Source of the DNA: Calditrichota bacterium
Lineage (GTDB): Bacteria > Zhuqueibacterota > Zhuqueibacteria > Zhuqueibacterales > Geothermadaptataceae
Direction: 5' to 3'
Length of the DNA stretch: 64,000 nt
Assembly: GCA_008501765.1 (NCBI GenBank)
Contig: QQUE01000002.1
Span: forward strand, 494,336-558,335
Part shown: positions 34,792 through 43,606 of the stretch, in pieces
Numbering within the stretch: position 1 is the first letter of the stretch
How the letters are laid out: every line of letters starts with the position of its first letter
Notes under the pieces: generated by a model
What the model saw: only the letters and a program-made list of their open reading frames with translations
What the model was told of the DNA's origin: nothing
Databases searched by the model: none
Translations under genes and position numbers: made by a program

Positions 34792-37284
34792 ATGATGGAA
34801 GATCTGAAAATTTTAGTTGTAGATGCCGACCCGAAAAATCTACAAATATTAAAAGAAACTTTTGAAGCCTCCGGCTTCCTTATCGACACAGCCGTAGACG
34901 GTGACAAAGCTTGGGAAATTTTGAACTCATCCCAGCCAGATCTTATTCTTTCTGAGGTAAACCTGCCCGATTACGATGGTTTTCAATTCCTCCAAAAAAT
35001 TAAACAGAACTCAGCCACTGCCCACATTCCGGTAGTTTTTCTCACAAATCGGCGTGATTTACAAGACCGTGTTCGATCCTTGCGCGGCGGTGTAAAAGAC
35101 TACCTTATAAAACCCGTTCATGTAAAAGAAGTTATAGCTCGTATTCGGATGATTTTACGGAGACTGGAGCGGGTTAAAAATGAGGAAATGGATTCCTCAA
35201 ATAAAGTTGTCGGCCGACTGGAAGAATCGAGCGTAATTGAATTAATCGAAAATTTCGGTATGGAAAGACGCAGTGGCGTTTTGAGTATTTACAATGAAAA
35301 CAACAAGAACGGTGAAATTCACTTTCGGGGCGGGGGCATTGTCTATGCATCCCTGGGAATGATCAAAGCTGAAAAAGCAATTTATCAGATGTTGCCCTGG
35401 AAATGCGGTCACTACATTATAACTTTCCGGGAAGTAAATACCGCCGACTCTATTTCTGTGAGCAATCTTGGATTGCTTCTACAGGGATTTAGGCGGCTCG
35501 AAGAACGCGAAAACCTGATCAAAAAACTACCTTCGCTCGAAACAACGTTTGTTCTTTCCAAATCATTTCAACAAATAATTAGTCAGAAAGAGCTGGCGAG
35601 CGACGTAGCTAAATTCCTGAACCTCATTAATGGAAAACGGGATATTCAGCAAATAATTGATGAAAGTGTTTACGATGATATTAAAACCCTGGAGCGACTC
35701 GTAAAATTATCGAACCAGGGATTCATTGTGCCGGGTACTGGAAAAGAGAACGAAACGCCACAAATAAAAGTTGGCGGCTCCATCGGAAAAGAGACTATCG
35801 AAGAACTGCCGTTACCTGAGCCACCGGTGGAATCGGTGCAGGAGCACCTTGGAACTGAAGAATTCTCGACGACCATGGGAAATGGACTGCCACCAATCCC
35901 GGATGACCACAAATCGCCTGCGGTAAGTTTCATGGATGAGGACCCGGAAGAGGCTCTCGATCGACCAGAAGATGAACAATTTAGTTCAGATGAACTCCAG
36001 ACAAAACCGGATGATGTATCTTCTGCAAAGACAGAAGATTTGGCATCACCACATTTGTCTTCTCAGGACTTTCCTGCATTTGATGATTTCAGTGAAGATA
36101 TTGATAGCGATCGTATTATTTCGGAAACTGAACCGTCTTCACCAGAACCGGATGAATCGGACGAGTCTGAGGAATATGTCGCCCCGCCGATGCCGATGGA
36201 TATGAAGGACTTCGCACCAGATACAGATATATTTGAAATAATTCAGGAACTGAAAAAAGACCGCGAACTTGACGTCACGGAAGCAAAACTAACTGAAACT
36301 CACAACTTAAATAAATCAACACCGCATCTAAATGGGGGCAACAAATCCACTGCGGTGGAACCATCCGAATTGGAATCCGATCCCGAGGAAAAAGAACAGC
36401 CAGAGGCACAAAAAACGCGAGATCTCTCATTTTCTTTTCCAAAACGTAATTATGGTTTTATTTCAAAAGCCGGAAAAGAATCTGCATCTTCTCCAGCGAT
36501 TTTATTTAACGAAGATCCTACTGGAACTTCAACGAACCAAAATTCTGAAACGGATTCACGGTCTGAGCAAGCCGATACATTGGACGGAAATGTTACCGAA
36601 CAATCAGACGAACTGTTAGATGCAACCATTCCGCCCAACCTACCGGCAGCTCCGCAAGCGGAGAATGGTTCACCCCTTTCAATTTTTCCCGAGGATGATA
36701 ACAAAGAAGCCAACTCCTTCACAGACTTTAAAAATATAAATCAAATTTTCCTCGATTACCTCCAATTTGCGAAAAAACAGCCGGGAACCTTTGTTATCAT
36801 CGGGTCAACACAAACAGATGCCAACAACCTGGTAAACAAAATATGCAACATAGAACAATCACAGGCTCAGAATTCCAATCAGATTTCAATTGGAACCCTC
36901 AAGTTGGACGGTGGCAGCCCATTTAAATTACTGGCTATTTCGATGGAACAGCAATTTACAAAGTTGCTAAATGGAATTCAAAGCAATTTGACTGGTTTCC
37001 TACTGCTTTTCCAGGCTGGAGACAAAAAACAAATCGAATATTTAAACTACTTTTATTCTGCGCTAAATAAAAAATACAAACTCCCTGTCGGGATTGCACT
37101 TCTTAAATCCCAGGGTAAAAAATCATTAGCCCCGGCAACAATCCGTGACTTGATCAACGGGGACGAATCTGATTTTATCGCTAATCTCAACCAGGGGCAG
37201 ATCAACGATGTATCCACATTTCTATCTGACCTGCATCGCCACTATACTGCTATTAAAGACCGAGAAGAACATGAAACGGATTGA
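34792..37284 (+). CDS. Receiver-PATAN(DUF4388) protein with degenerate GTPase-like C-terminus
   Basis: The protein has 830 residues. Residues 1-125 form a receiver domain in which the phospho-acceptor Asp is Glu55 (DLILSEVNLP), while Asp11/Asp13, Thr85 and Lys107 remain. Residues about 140-230 match DUF4388/PATAN (GRLEESSVIELIENF, RSGVLSIY, GEIHFRGGGIVYASLG, LPWKCGHYIITF). A winged-helix-like LINGKRDIQQIIDESVYDD follows near 280-300. Residues about 330-640 are acidic, low-complexity and probably disordered. The last 180 residues resemble a small GTPase (TFVIIGSTQTDANNLVNKI, ISIGTLKL, GFLLLFQAG) but lack the P-loop GK[ST]. The same fold seems repeated in the 157-residue gene at 38542. The protein cannot be phosphorylated in the usual way and may be a scaffold. 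Confidence 0.85.
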   Translation: MMEDLKILVVDADPKNLQILKETFEASGFLIDTAVDGDKAWEILNSSQPDLILSEVNLPDYDGFQFLQKIKQNSATAHIPVVFLTNRRDLQDRVRSLRGGVKDYLIKPVHVKEVIARIRMILRRLERVKNEEMDSSNKVVGRLEESSVIELIENFGMERRSGVLSIYNENNKNGEIHFRGGGIVYASLGMIKAEKAIYQMLPWKCGHYIITFREVNTADSISVSNLGLLLQGFRRLEERENLIKKLPSLETTFVLSKSFQQIISQKELASDVAKFLNLINGKRDIQQIIDESVYDDIKTLERLVKLSNQGFIVPGTGKENETPQIKVGGSIGKETIEELPLPEPPVESVQEHLGTEEFSTTMGNGLPPIPDDHKSPAVSFMDEDPEEALDRPEDEQFSSDELQTKPDDVSSAKTEDLASPHLSSQDFPAFDDFSEDIDSDRIISETEPSSPEPDESDESEEYVAPPMPMDMKDFAPDTDIFEIIQELKKDRELDVTEAKLTETHNLNKSTPHLNGGNKSTAVEPSELESDPEEKEQPEAQKTRDLSFSFPKRNYGFISKAGKESASSPAILFNEDPTGTSTNQNSETDSRSEQADTLDGNVTEQSDELLDATIPPNLPAAPQAENGSPLSIFPEDDNKEANSFTDFKNINQIFLDYLQFAKKQPGTFVIIGSTQTDANNLVNKICNIEQSQAQNSNQISIGTLKLDGGSPFKLLAISMEQQFTKLLNGIQSNLTGFLLLFQAGDKKQIEYLNYFYSALNKKYKLPVGIALLKSQGKKSLAPATIRDLINGDESDFIANLNQGQINDVSTFLSDLHRHYTAIKDREEHETD

Positions 37285-37311
37285 CACCCTACCGATTTTA
37301 GAAGTGGCCTG

Positions 37312-38526
37312 ATGCGAAAAAAAATTTTAATTGCTGATAATTTCGAACATGAATTCACCGAGTTGCGACAATCTTTAATTGCCGCAGGCTATGAAGTACG
37401 CATTGCGTCCAACGCTGGTGAAATAATGCCGCTTGTTCAGCAAATCAGCCCGCATTTGATCATCATTGAAACACGCCTCCCCGATCTCGATCTCAAATTG
37501 TTTATTCAACAAATAAAGAAAAACGCCAATTATTCCCTTATACCAGTCGTTTTAGCGGGTAATCCCCGGACAATCGAAGAAAAAGAGAAAATTTTTAATT
37601 TTGAAATTGATGAATTTCTCTATAAACCCTATGAGCCGGAGGAAACGCTTGTCCGGCTTGAGACGCTTCTCAAAGAAGCAGAACTGGCCAAAGAAAAGGT
37701 GCCGGTTACAACCGGAGGATTTAACGGCTCTCTCACCGAAATGACGCTTGTCGACTTGTTGCAAACGTTGGATGTTGGTAAAAAAACCGGAATAATCAAG
37801 CTGGGAACAGATAATGTTGAGGGATTTACTTATGTGACGGACGGCGAAGTCATCAATGCTGTTTTGGGTGATCTCGAAGCCAAACCTGCTTTGCTGCGTA
37901 TGTTTACCTGGAAGACCGGCTTTTTTGCCGTCAAAATGCAGCCGCACCACACCGAAAAAAAAATATTCATGACAACACAGGAATTAATATCGGAAGGAAT
38001 TACCCGCCAATACCGCTGGAAAAAACTTTCAAATGACCTGCCGTCCTTGCAAACTATTGTGCAAAAAGTAGTTCCAATCATTGAAAATTTAAATAAAGAT
38101 GAATTAAAATTAGCGGAAATGATCGATGAGAAAAAGCGCTTCATCGATATTATCGAAAAAAGTCCGTTTGATGATTTGAAAGCGTTACGAATTTTAAAAA
38201 AACTCTATGAAAATGATGTCATCAAAGGTATTGAAAACTCTTTTACAAAAACAAACGAAGAGAGCGTTGTATCAGAATTTATTGATCAAAATGTCGAGCA
38301 AAGCCCGCCTCAACGGGTTGAGAACACTTTTACCAAGGCACTAAAACATGCTGCATCGCACATGCCTCCCCATTTTGATCGCAGAAAAACGGAACGGCGC
38401 CGCGACGGCCGCGTCGAAACGGACAGGCGGCACGGATACCGATCACATCCGGGAAATATCTGCCTCAATAAAAGTGAACTAATCATGCTGCGAAATAAAT
38501 TAATCGCAGAATTGCAGCACAAATAA
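37312..38526 (+). CDS. Second receiver-PATAN(DUF4388) protein with Glu in place of phospho-acceptor
   Basis: The protein has 404 residues. The receiver again has Glu at the acceptor site (LIIIETRLP, Glu53). It is further degraded: the second acidic residue is Asn10 and the usual Thr/Ser is Ala82, while Lys105 is kept. The PATAN domain follows (GFNGSLTEMTLVDLLQTL, KTGIIKLG, GEVINAVLGDLEAKPALLRMFTWKTGFF), then a winged-helix-like segment (LAEMIDEKKRFIDIIEKSPFDDLKALRILKKL). The last 70 residues are basic (DRRKTERRRDGRVETDRRHG) and may bind nucleic acid or membrane. It begins 27 bases after the previous gene with the same domain order, indicating duplication. The cluster may transduce by protein contact rather than phosphorylation; this is inference. 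Confidence 0.87.
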   Translation: MRKKILIADNFEHEFTELRQSLIAAGYEVRIASNAGEIMPLVQQISPHLIIIETRLPDLDLKLFIQQIKKNANYSLIPVVLAGNPRTIEEKEKIFNFEIDEFLYKPYEPEETLVRLETLLKEAELAKEKVPVTTGGFNGSLTEMTLVDLLQTLDVGKKTGIIKLGTDNVEGFTYVTDGEVINAVLGDLEAKPALLRMFTWKTGFFAVKMQPHHTEKKIFMTTQELISEGITRQYRWKKLSNDLPSLQTIVQKVVPIIENLNKDELKLAEMIDEKKRFIDIIEKSPFDDLKALRILKKLYENDVIKGIENSFTKTNEESVVSEFIDQNVEQSPPQRVENTFTKALKHAASHMPPHFDRRKTERRRDGRVETDRRHGYRSHPGNICLNKSELIMLRNKLIAELQHK

Positions 38527-38541
38527 GAATCGGAAATTGAA

Positions 38542-39015
38542 ATGCGCATTGGTGAAATAGCCGTTGTCGGAGCAGATAACGAAGATAGAATTCAATTTTT
38601 GAAGTCAATTTGTGAACCATTGGAAACTATAAATGACAACATAAGCTTTGGACGCTATAAAATTAACGAACAACTTCTCATCCATTTTTATGGAATATTT
38701 CCAGAGAAGGATCAGTTATCTTTAGACCTGATTTCACGAAAAATATTGGGCTATATCGTTCTTTTTCGTTGGGGAAATGTAAATTCATTTCGGCAGGCAC
38801 AAAAATTTGCTGATCTTTTTACCACACGCTATGGGGCCAATGTTGTGATCGCCGGACAGGTTGAAAATAACTTGCCACAAATGCCGAAAGAATTTGAAGC
38901 CGGTATTCCAATTGATAAACAAGGTGTTTTTGCATTTTGTAACATTAACGACGATAAAAGTGTGCGCAAAGTTATACTGGCTCTGGTTGATCAAATTATC
39001 GATCAAGCTGAATAA
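38542..39015 (+). CDS. Degenerate small-GTPase-like (MglA-related) protein
   Basis: The protein has 157 residues. It follows the beta/alpha order of the small GTPases usually found with PATAN proteins: EIAVVGADNEDRIQFLKSI (G1 position, but without GxxxxGK[ST]), ISFGRYKINEQLLIHFYGIFPEKD (position of the switch-II GTPGQ element, lost), GYIVLFRWGN (the strand normally ending VDxR) and ANVVIAGQVEN (normally NKxD). Every nucleotide-binding signature is eroded, so it probably does not bind GTP. Its sequence parallels the C-terminal domain of the 830-residue protein upstream. It lies 15 bases after the second receiver-PATAN gene, so the three form one operon. Confidence 0.7.
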   Translation: MRIGEIAVVGADNEDRIQFLKSICEPLETINDNISFGRYKINEQLLIHFYGIFPEKDQLSLDLISRKILGYIVLFRWGNVNSFRQAQKFADLFTTRYGANVVIAGQVENNLPQMPKEFEAGIPIDKQGVFAFCNINDDKSVRKVILALVDQIIDQAE

Positions 39016-39072
39016 GTTTAACCCACCAATCCGATAATCCAATTTTTATTTTTTTATAACGGAGCATAAAGT

Positions 39073-40443
39073 ATGCAATCCCAAATTTTGCCCTCAATTC
39101 TCGAGGCTATTGGTTCTACACCTTTAATTCAACTTACAAAAGTGACCGGCGATATAAAAGCACGTGTTTTGGCTAAACTCGAACTGTTCAATCCCGGTGG
39201 CTCGGTAAAAGACCGTATCGCGCAAAACATGATCGAAGCTGCAGAAAAAGACGGGTCACTAAAAAAGGGCGGAACAATCGTTGAAGCAACCTCCGGAAAC
39301 ACTGGCGCTGGCCTGGCTATTTTCGCGGCGGTGAAGGGGTACAAAGCGATTTTTACCATGTCCGATAAAATGAGCAACGAAAAAATACGCCTGCTCAAAG
39401 CTTACGGCGCCGAAGTCATCGTCTGTCCAACAGCGGTTCCAGCGGATTCCCCGGAGAGTTATTATTCCGTTGCCAAAAAAATCGTGCAGGAAACCCCGAA
39501 TTCCATTTTGGCAAACCAGTATTTCAATCCCAAAAATCCGGAAGCGCACTATTTATCGACAGGCCCGGAGCTCTGGCAGCAAACGGGCGGTAAAATCGAC
39601 TATTTTGTTGCCGGAATAGGCACGGGTGGAACCATTAGTGGCACAGCCAAATACCTGAAAGAAAAAAATCCGGACATCAAAATAATTGGCGCCGATCCCG
39701 AAGGTTCAATCTTAAAAGAATATTTTTACACAAAAAAAATAATAAAAGACCACCCGTATAAAGTTGAAGGTGTTGGGGAAGACATCCTTCCGGGGACTCT
39801 GGATTTTAGTATTATCGACGAAGTTATCAGCAAAAATGATAAACAATGCTTTCAGGCGGCCCGAAAACTTGCACGCCTGGAAGGCGTGTTGGCTGGCGGA
39901 TCCGCGGGGCTGGCTCTTGCCGTCGCTCTCGATGTCGCAGCGCGCATCCCCAAAGATAAAACTGTTGTGGTACTTTTACCTGATGCAGGCGAACGCTATT
40001 TATCAAAATTTTACAATGACGAATGGATGCGCGAGAACCGGTTTTTAGATATTGTGGAGTCCACAATCGACGAAATTTTGCAGGTAAAATCCGACACGCT
40101 ATCCACCGTAATTAGCGTATCTAAGAAAACCAGTATTCGAGATGCCCTTAAAATCATGAACCAGAATAATATCTCACAACTTCCGGTAGTTGAAGATGGC
40201 AAGGCTATTGGGAGTATCGAAGAAGGGTTTCTCATGGCCTCATTAATTGAAAATCAGGAGCGCATCGAGGGGCTGGTGGAAGAAGTGATGGATAAACCAT
40301 TTCCCTTACTTTCAGCGCATGATAAAATCAATCAGGCAAAAACGCTTTTCGCGCAAAAACATCCAGCCATTTTGATCGAAAAAAATGGTGAATTACGTGG
40401 TATAATTACAAAATCAGACATCATTTCATTTATTGCGACTTAA
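39073..40443 (+). CDS. Cystathionine beta-synthase with two C-terminal CBS domains
   Basis: The protein has 456 residues. The PLP enzyme domain (1-315) has the Schiff-base lysine Lys46 in NPGGSVKDRIA, the substrate loop EATSGNTGAGLA and the phosphate-binding loop GIGTGGTISGTA. The C-terminus carries two CBS modules (about 330-456: IRDALKIMNQNNISQLPVVEDG, INQAKTLFAQKHPAILIEKNGELRGIITKSD), the regulatory pair of true CBS enzymes. It should join serine and homocysteine to cystathionine. Some close relatives prefer O-acetylserine, so cysteine synthase activity is an alternative. GGAG precedes the ATG. The next gene is a Cys/Met-metabolism enzyme, which supports the transsulfuration pathway. Confidence 0.92.
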   Translation: MQSQILPSILEAIGSTPLIQLTKVTGDIKARVLAKLELFNPGGSVKDRIAQNMIEAAEKDGSLKKGGTIVEATSGNTGAGLAIFAAVKGYKAIFTMSDKMSNEKIRLLKAYGAEVIVCPTAVPADSPESYYSVAKKIVQETPNSILANQYFNPKNPEAHYLSTGPELWQQTGGKIDYFVAGIGTGGTISGTAKYLKEKNPDIKIIGADPEGSILKEYFYTKKIIKDHPYKVEGVGEDILPGTLDFSIIDEVISKNDKQCFQAARKLARLEGVLAGGSAGLALAVALDVAARIPKDKTVVVLLPDAGERYLSKFYNDEWMRENRFLDIVESTIDEILQVKSDTLSTVISVSKKTSIRDALKIMNQNNISQLPVVEDGKAIGSIEEGFLMASLIENQERIEGLVEEVMDKPFPLLSAHDKINQAKTLFAQKHPAILIEKNGELRGIITKSDIISFIAT

Positions 40444-40529
40444 CCAGAGACCATATTCATTTAACTATCTTTTTGATATTCAATTAGCGATGTACGCAAT
40501 AAAATTATAATTGCAGGAGCCAATTTACG

Positions 40530-41687
40530 ATGAAATTCGCAACAGCAGCCATTCATGCAGGACAGGAAAAAGATGCAAAAACCGGCGCCGTAATTCCACC
40601 AATATTTCAAAACTCAACCTACGCCCAATCCGGCCCGGGAGAACACACCGGCTATGAATACGGCCGGACGCAAAACCCGACGCGGGAGGCCATGGAAAAA
40701 AACATCGCCGAGCTGGAAAGCGGTACTCACGGTTTTGCATTCAGTAGCGGGCTCGCGGCGATCTCCACAGTATCACAGCTTTTCAAGGCAGGGGATCACA
40801 TAATTTCCACTGAAAATGTTTATGGGGGCACTTATCGATTTTTTACGCAAATCATGGAAAAATTTGGCCTGAAATTCAGTTGGATTGATACCAGCGATTT
40901 GCAAGCAATCGCCGACGCGATTACCCCGGCTACGAAAATGATTTTCGTTGAAACACCAACAAACCCCATGCTGGTTTTGTCGGATTTGACCGCGATCGCC
41001 AGGATGTGCCGCGAAAACAATCTTCTTCTTGCCGTGGACAACACTTTTCTTAGTCCCTATTTCCAACGCCCACTTGAATTCGGAGCTGATATCGTTTTGC
41101 ACAGCACGACGAAATACCTCAACGGACACAGTGATGTGATCGGCGGAATTATCGTTGTAAAATCAGATACGTTAGCAGAAAAAATCGGCTTTCTGCAAAA
41201 TGCTGTCGGAGCCGTGCCCGGACCATTTGATGCCTGGCTGGTCTTGCGATCCCTCAAAACACTGCCTTTGCGGATGAAAGCCCACGCAAAAAATGCTTAT
41301 AAAATTGCTGAATTTCTGCAGGAACATCCCGCTTTTCATACGGTTTCATACCCGGATTTACCTTCGCACCCGCAGCATGCCCTTGCCATGAAACAACACT
41401 TGACGCCAGAAGGTCATTTCGGTTCATCCGGGATGGTGACCTGCATCGTTGACAGTTTTGAAAAGGCACAAAATATACTGCGGAAATTGCGCGTTTTCAC
41501 TCTCGCCGAAAGCTTGGGTGGCGTTGAAAGTCTCGTTTGCCATCCCGCTTCGATGACCCATGCCAGCGTTCCGGTAGAAATGCGAGCGAAAATTGGTTTA
41601 AGCGATGGATTGATCCGTTTTTCGGTTGGTGTTGAAGATATTGATGACTTGATGCAAGATATTGATCAGGCCTTGAAAGGTGTCTGA
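40530..41687 (+). CDS. Cystathionine gamma-synthase/gamma-lyase family PLP enzyme
   Basis: The protein has 385 residues. Family blocks are PIFQNSTYAQ, YEYGRTQNPTREAME, FSSGLAAIST, the ETPTNPML Asp-side loop, AVDNTFLSPYFQRP and the Schiff-base lysine Lys195 in HSTTKYLNGHSDVIGG. The C-terminal SLGGVESLVCHPASMTHASVP is typical of the gamma-synthase/gamma-lyase branch. Synthase (methionine from cysteine) and lyase (cysteine from cystathionine) cannot be separated safely by eye. Pairing with the cystathionine beta-synthase makes the lyase role, i.e. reverse transsulfuration, more likely. The stop overlaps the next start by one base (TGATG). Confidence 0.93.
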   Translation: MKFATAAIHAGQEKDAKTGAVIPPIFQNSTYAQSGPGEHTGYEYGRTQNPTREAMEKNIAELESGTHGFAFSSGLAAISTVSQLFKAGDHIISTENVYGGTYRFFTQIMEKFGLKFSWIDTSDLQAIADAITPATKMIFVETPTNPMLVLSDLTAIARMCRENNLLLAVDNTFLSPYFQRPLEFGADIVLHSTTKYLNGHSDVIGGIIVVKSDTLAEKIGFLQNAVGAVPGPFDAWLVLRSLKTLPLRMKAHAKNAYKIAEFLQEHPAFHTVSYPDLPSHPQHALAMKQHLTPEGHFGSSGMVTCIVDSFEKAQNILRKLRVFTLAESLGGVESLVCHPASMTHASVPVEMRAKIGLSDGLIRFSVGVEDIDDLMQDIDQALKGV

Positions 41688-42625
41688 TGAATTCATTCCT
41701 GCGCTATTTGTGGCTCGTTCTCGTGCTTGTGCTTGCAACCACTACTGCCCTGGCGCAGTCGCAGAGTCCGTGGAAAAGCCTGGATGGCGAATCTTTCAGT
41801 ATCCTCTATCAGCGAAAAGATTCCCTAAATGCGCAAAATATTTTCAATATCCTATCTGAAGATTTTTTTTCGATTAATTATGAAATTAAAGCCAACGTTG
41901 CGACACCGATCCAGGTTTTTATTGCACCTACCAAATCCGGCTTTCAGCATTTGACAAATTCTTCCATCCCGCACTGGGGTGAGGCTGTAGCAATTCCATC
42001 GCAACAAAAAATTATTGTCAAATCACCGCGATGGCACCGCCCCAGTCAGCAATTGCGTATAATTCTCAATCATGAATTAGTCCACGTTCTCGCAGGAATC
42101 GCCACTGGGCAGACGAGACTACCGCGTTGGTTCAACGAAGGATTGGCGATCTACGTTTCAGGTGATTTACGCTATATCGACGGCAAAGAATTACCCCACG
42201 CTGTCGCAAATGATCAGGTGCTAAAATTAAAGGAAATCGATTCAGTCTTATCATTTCATCAACTTCGCGCCAACCTCGCTTATCAGCAATCCTTTGCGAC
42301 CATCCAATACATCGTTGAAGCTTATAGCCATACTTCTCTGCCAAAACTCCTGAATTATATTGCAGAATTCAAGGATTTTAACCGCGGCTTTCATAAAACT
42401 TTCGGCTTCACCATCACTCAATTTGAGCTGGAATTCAGACAATATTTGGAAAAGAAATACCAGTATTCCTTTTTACTGGATTTTGAATCCTGGCTGTGGG
42501 CGCTAATGCTGTTGTTGTTTTTTCTCGCTGTTGGCATAAAAAAATACAGAAACCACAAAAAACTGCAACAATGGGAAAACGAACAGCCCAATTATGACCT
42601 TGAAGATTATTCAGATAATTGGTAA
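41687..42625 (+). CDS. MA-clan (gluzincin) metallopeptidase, membrane anchored
   Basis: The protein has 312 residues. A signal peptide (LWLVLVLVLATTTALAQ) precedes a peptidase domain with HELVH (129-133) and WFNEGLAIYVSGD, in which Glu151 is the expected third zinc ligand 18 residues after the HExxH. This is the 'peptidase MA family' found in many Gram-negative genomes. A membrane helix near the C-terminus (WLWALMLLLFFLAVGI) ends with a short charged tail (KKYRNHKKLQQWENEQPNY), which would anchor the enzyme in the inner membrane facing the periplasm. Substrates are unknown. It is coupled to the preceding PLP enzyme by a one-base overlap, but a functional link is not evident. Confidence 0.88.
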   Translation: MNSFLRYLWLVLVLVLATTTALAQSQSPWKSLDGESFSILYQRKDSLNAQNIFNILSEDFFSINYEIKANVATPIQVFIAPTKSGFQHLTNSSIPHWGEAVAIPSQQKIIVKSPRWHRPSQQLRIILNHELVHVLAGIATGQTRLPRWFNEGLAIYVSGDLRYIDGKELPHAVANDQVLKLKEIDSVLSFHQLRANLAYQQSFATIQYIVEAYSHTSLPKLLNYIAEFKDFNRGFHKTFGFTITQFELEFRQYLEKKYQYSFLLDFESWLWALMLLLFFLAVGIKKYRNHKKLQQWENEQPNYDLEDYSDNW

Positions 42626-42673
42626 AAAATTGATTGCTTCAACCGTTGATTTATAGTATTTTTTCTGCCAATT

Positions 42674-43606
42674 ATGAAAAAAATAAAGCATATCCTGGAA
42701 TTTCTTGGCACCCGGTTACTCTACTCATTTGCTGGTTTGCTCAGCTTAAAATTTGCTCGCACTCTCGGGCAAAATCTTGGACGATTTGGCTTTGCAGTTA
42801 TAAAAATCCGGCGACACCATACGCTTGCAAATCTCGCCAATGCATTCCCACAATTGAGTAAATCCGAAATTGAAAAACTGGGCGTACAAGCCTATCAAAA
42901 TTTTGGTATGAGCATGTTCGAATATGTACATGCCACGTCATCAAAACATGACCAGCTTATAAAACATATTCAAATAGAAAATTCTCACTTACTCGATGCG
43001 GCTTTAAAAGCAGGGAAAGGCGCCATCCTGTTAACCGCCCATTTTGGTGGTTGGGAGAGCGCTGCGGCCTGGTTGTCACTGAATGGCTACCCGGTCACAT
43101 TTATGTATAAAAAACCGAAAAATCCATACATTGATAAATTGATCTTGCAAACACGGGAGTCTTTTGGCATGAATATGGTCGAAAGAAATCTTGGCGTTCG
43201 CACTTACTTAAAAACTATCAAATCTGGCAAATTTGCCTGTTTGCTCGCCGACCAGGATGGAGGGCGGAAGGGAATTTTTGTCGATTTTATGGGTCGGCCG
43301 GCTTCCACACCCGTTGGGCCGGCTGTGTTTGCCTACAAAACTGGCGCCCCGCTTATTTTCTTTGTCCTCTACCGTGACAAACAGAATCAATTGCACTTGT
43401 GTTTCGAAAAGATTGACTACGACATTGCAGGCATGGCGAAAGAAAAGGCGATCGAATATCTCGTAAAAACCTACACCTCCCATCTTGAAAAATGGATCAA
43501 AAAATATCCAAATCAGTGGTTCTGGATGCACCGCCGCTGGATGACCAAAGAGAAAAATCCGGTTAATAAGACAACTGGAAGCACGAACAAATCACACCCC
43601 AATTGA
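42674..43606 (+). CDS. LpxL/HtrB-type lysophospholipid (lipid A) acyltransferase
   Basis: The protein has 310 residues. The catalytic motif HX4E is HFGGWE (His123-Glu128), within ILLTAHFGGWESAAAWL. ACLLADQDGGRKGIFVDFMGRPA is the acceptor-binding block of LpxL-family enzymes, and ANLANAFPQLSKSEIEKLG and NQWFWMHRRWM are family-typical. It should add a secondary acyl chain to Kdo-lipid A at the inner membrane. It is separated from the lipid A operon (27.5-31.3 kb) by the signalling and amino-acid genes. Start is the ATG 48 bases after the peptidase stop. Confidence 0.92.
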   Translation: MKKIKHILEFLGTRLLYSFAGLLSLKFARTLGQNLGRFGFAVIKIRRHHTLANLANAFPQLSKSEIEKLGVQAYQNFGMSMFEYVHATSSKHDQLIKHIQIENSHLLDAALKAGKGAILLTAHFGGWESAAAWLSLNGYPVTFMYKKPKNPYIDKLILQTRESFGMNMVERNLGVRTYLKTIKSGKFACLLADQDGGRKGIFVDFMGRPASTPVGPAVFAYKTGAPLIFFVLYRDKQNQLHLCFEKIDYDIAGMAKEKAIEYLVKTYTSHLEKWIKKYPNQWFWMHRRWMTKEKNPVNKTTGSTNKSHPN

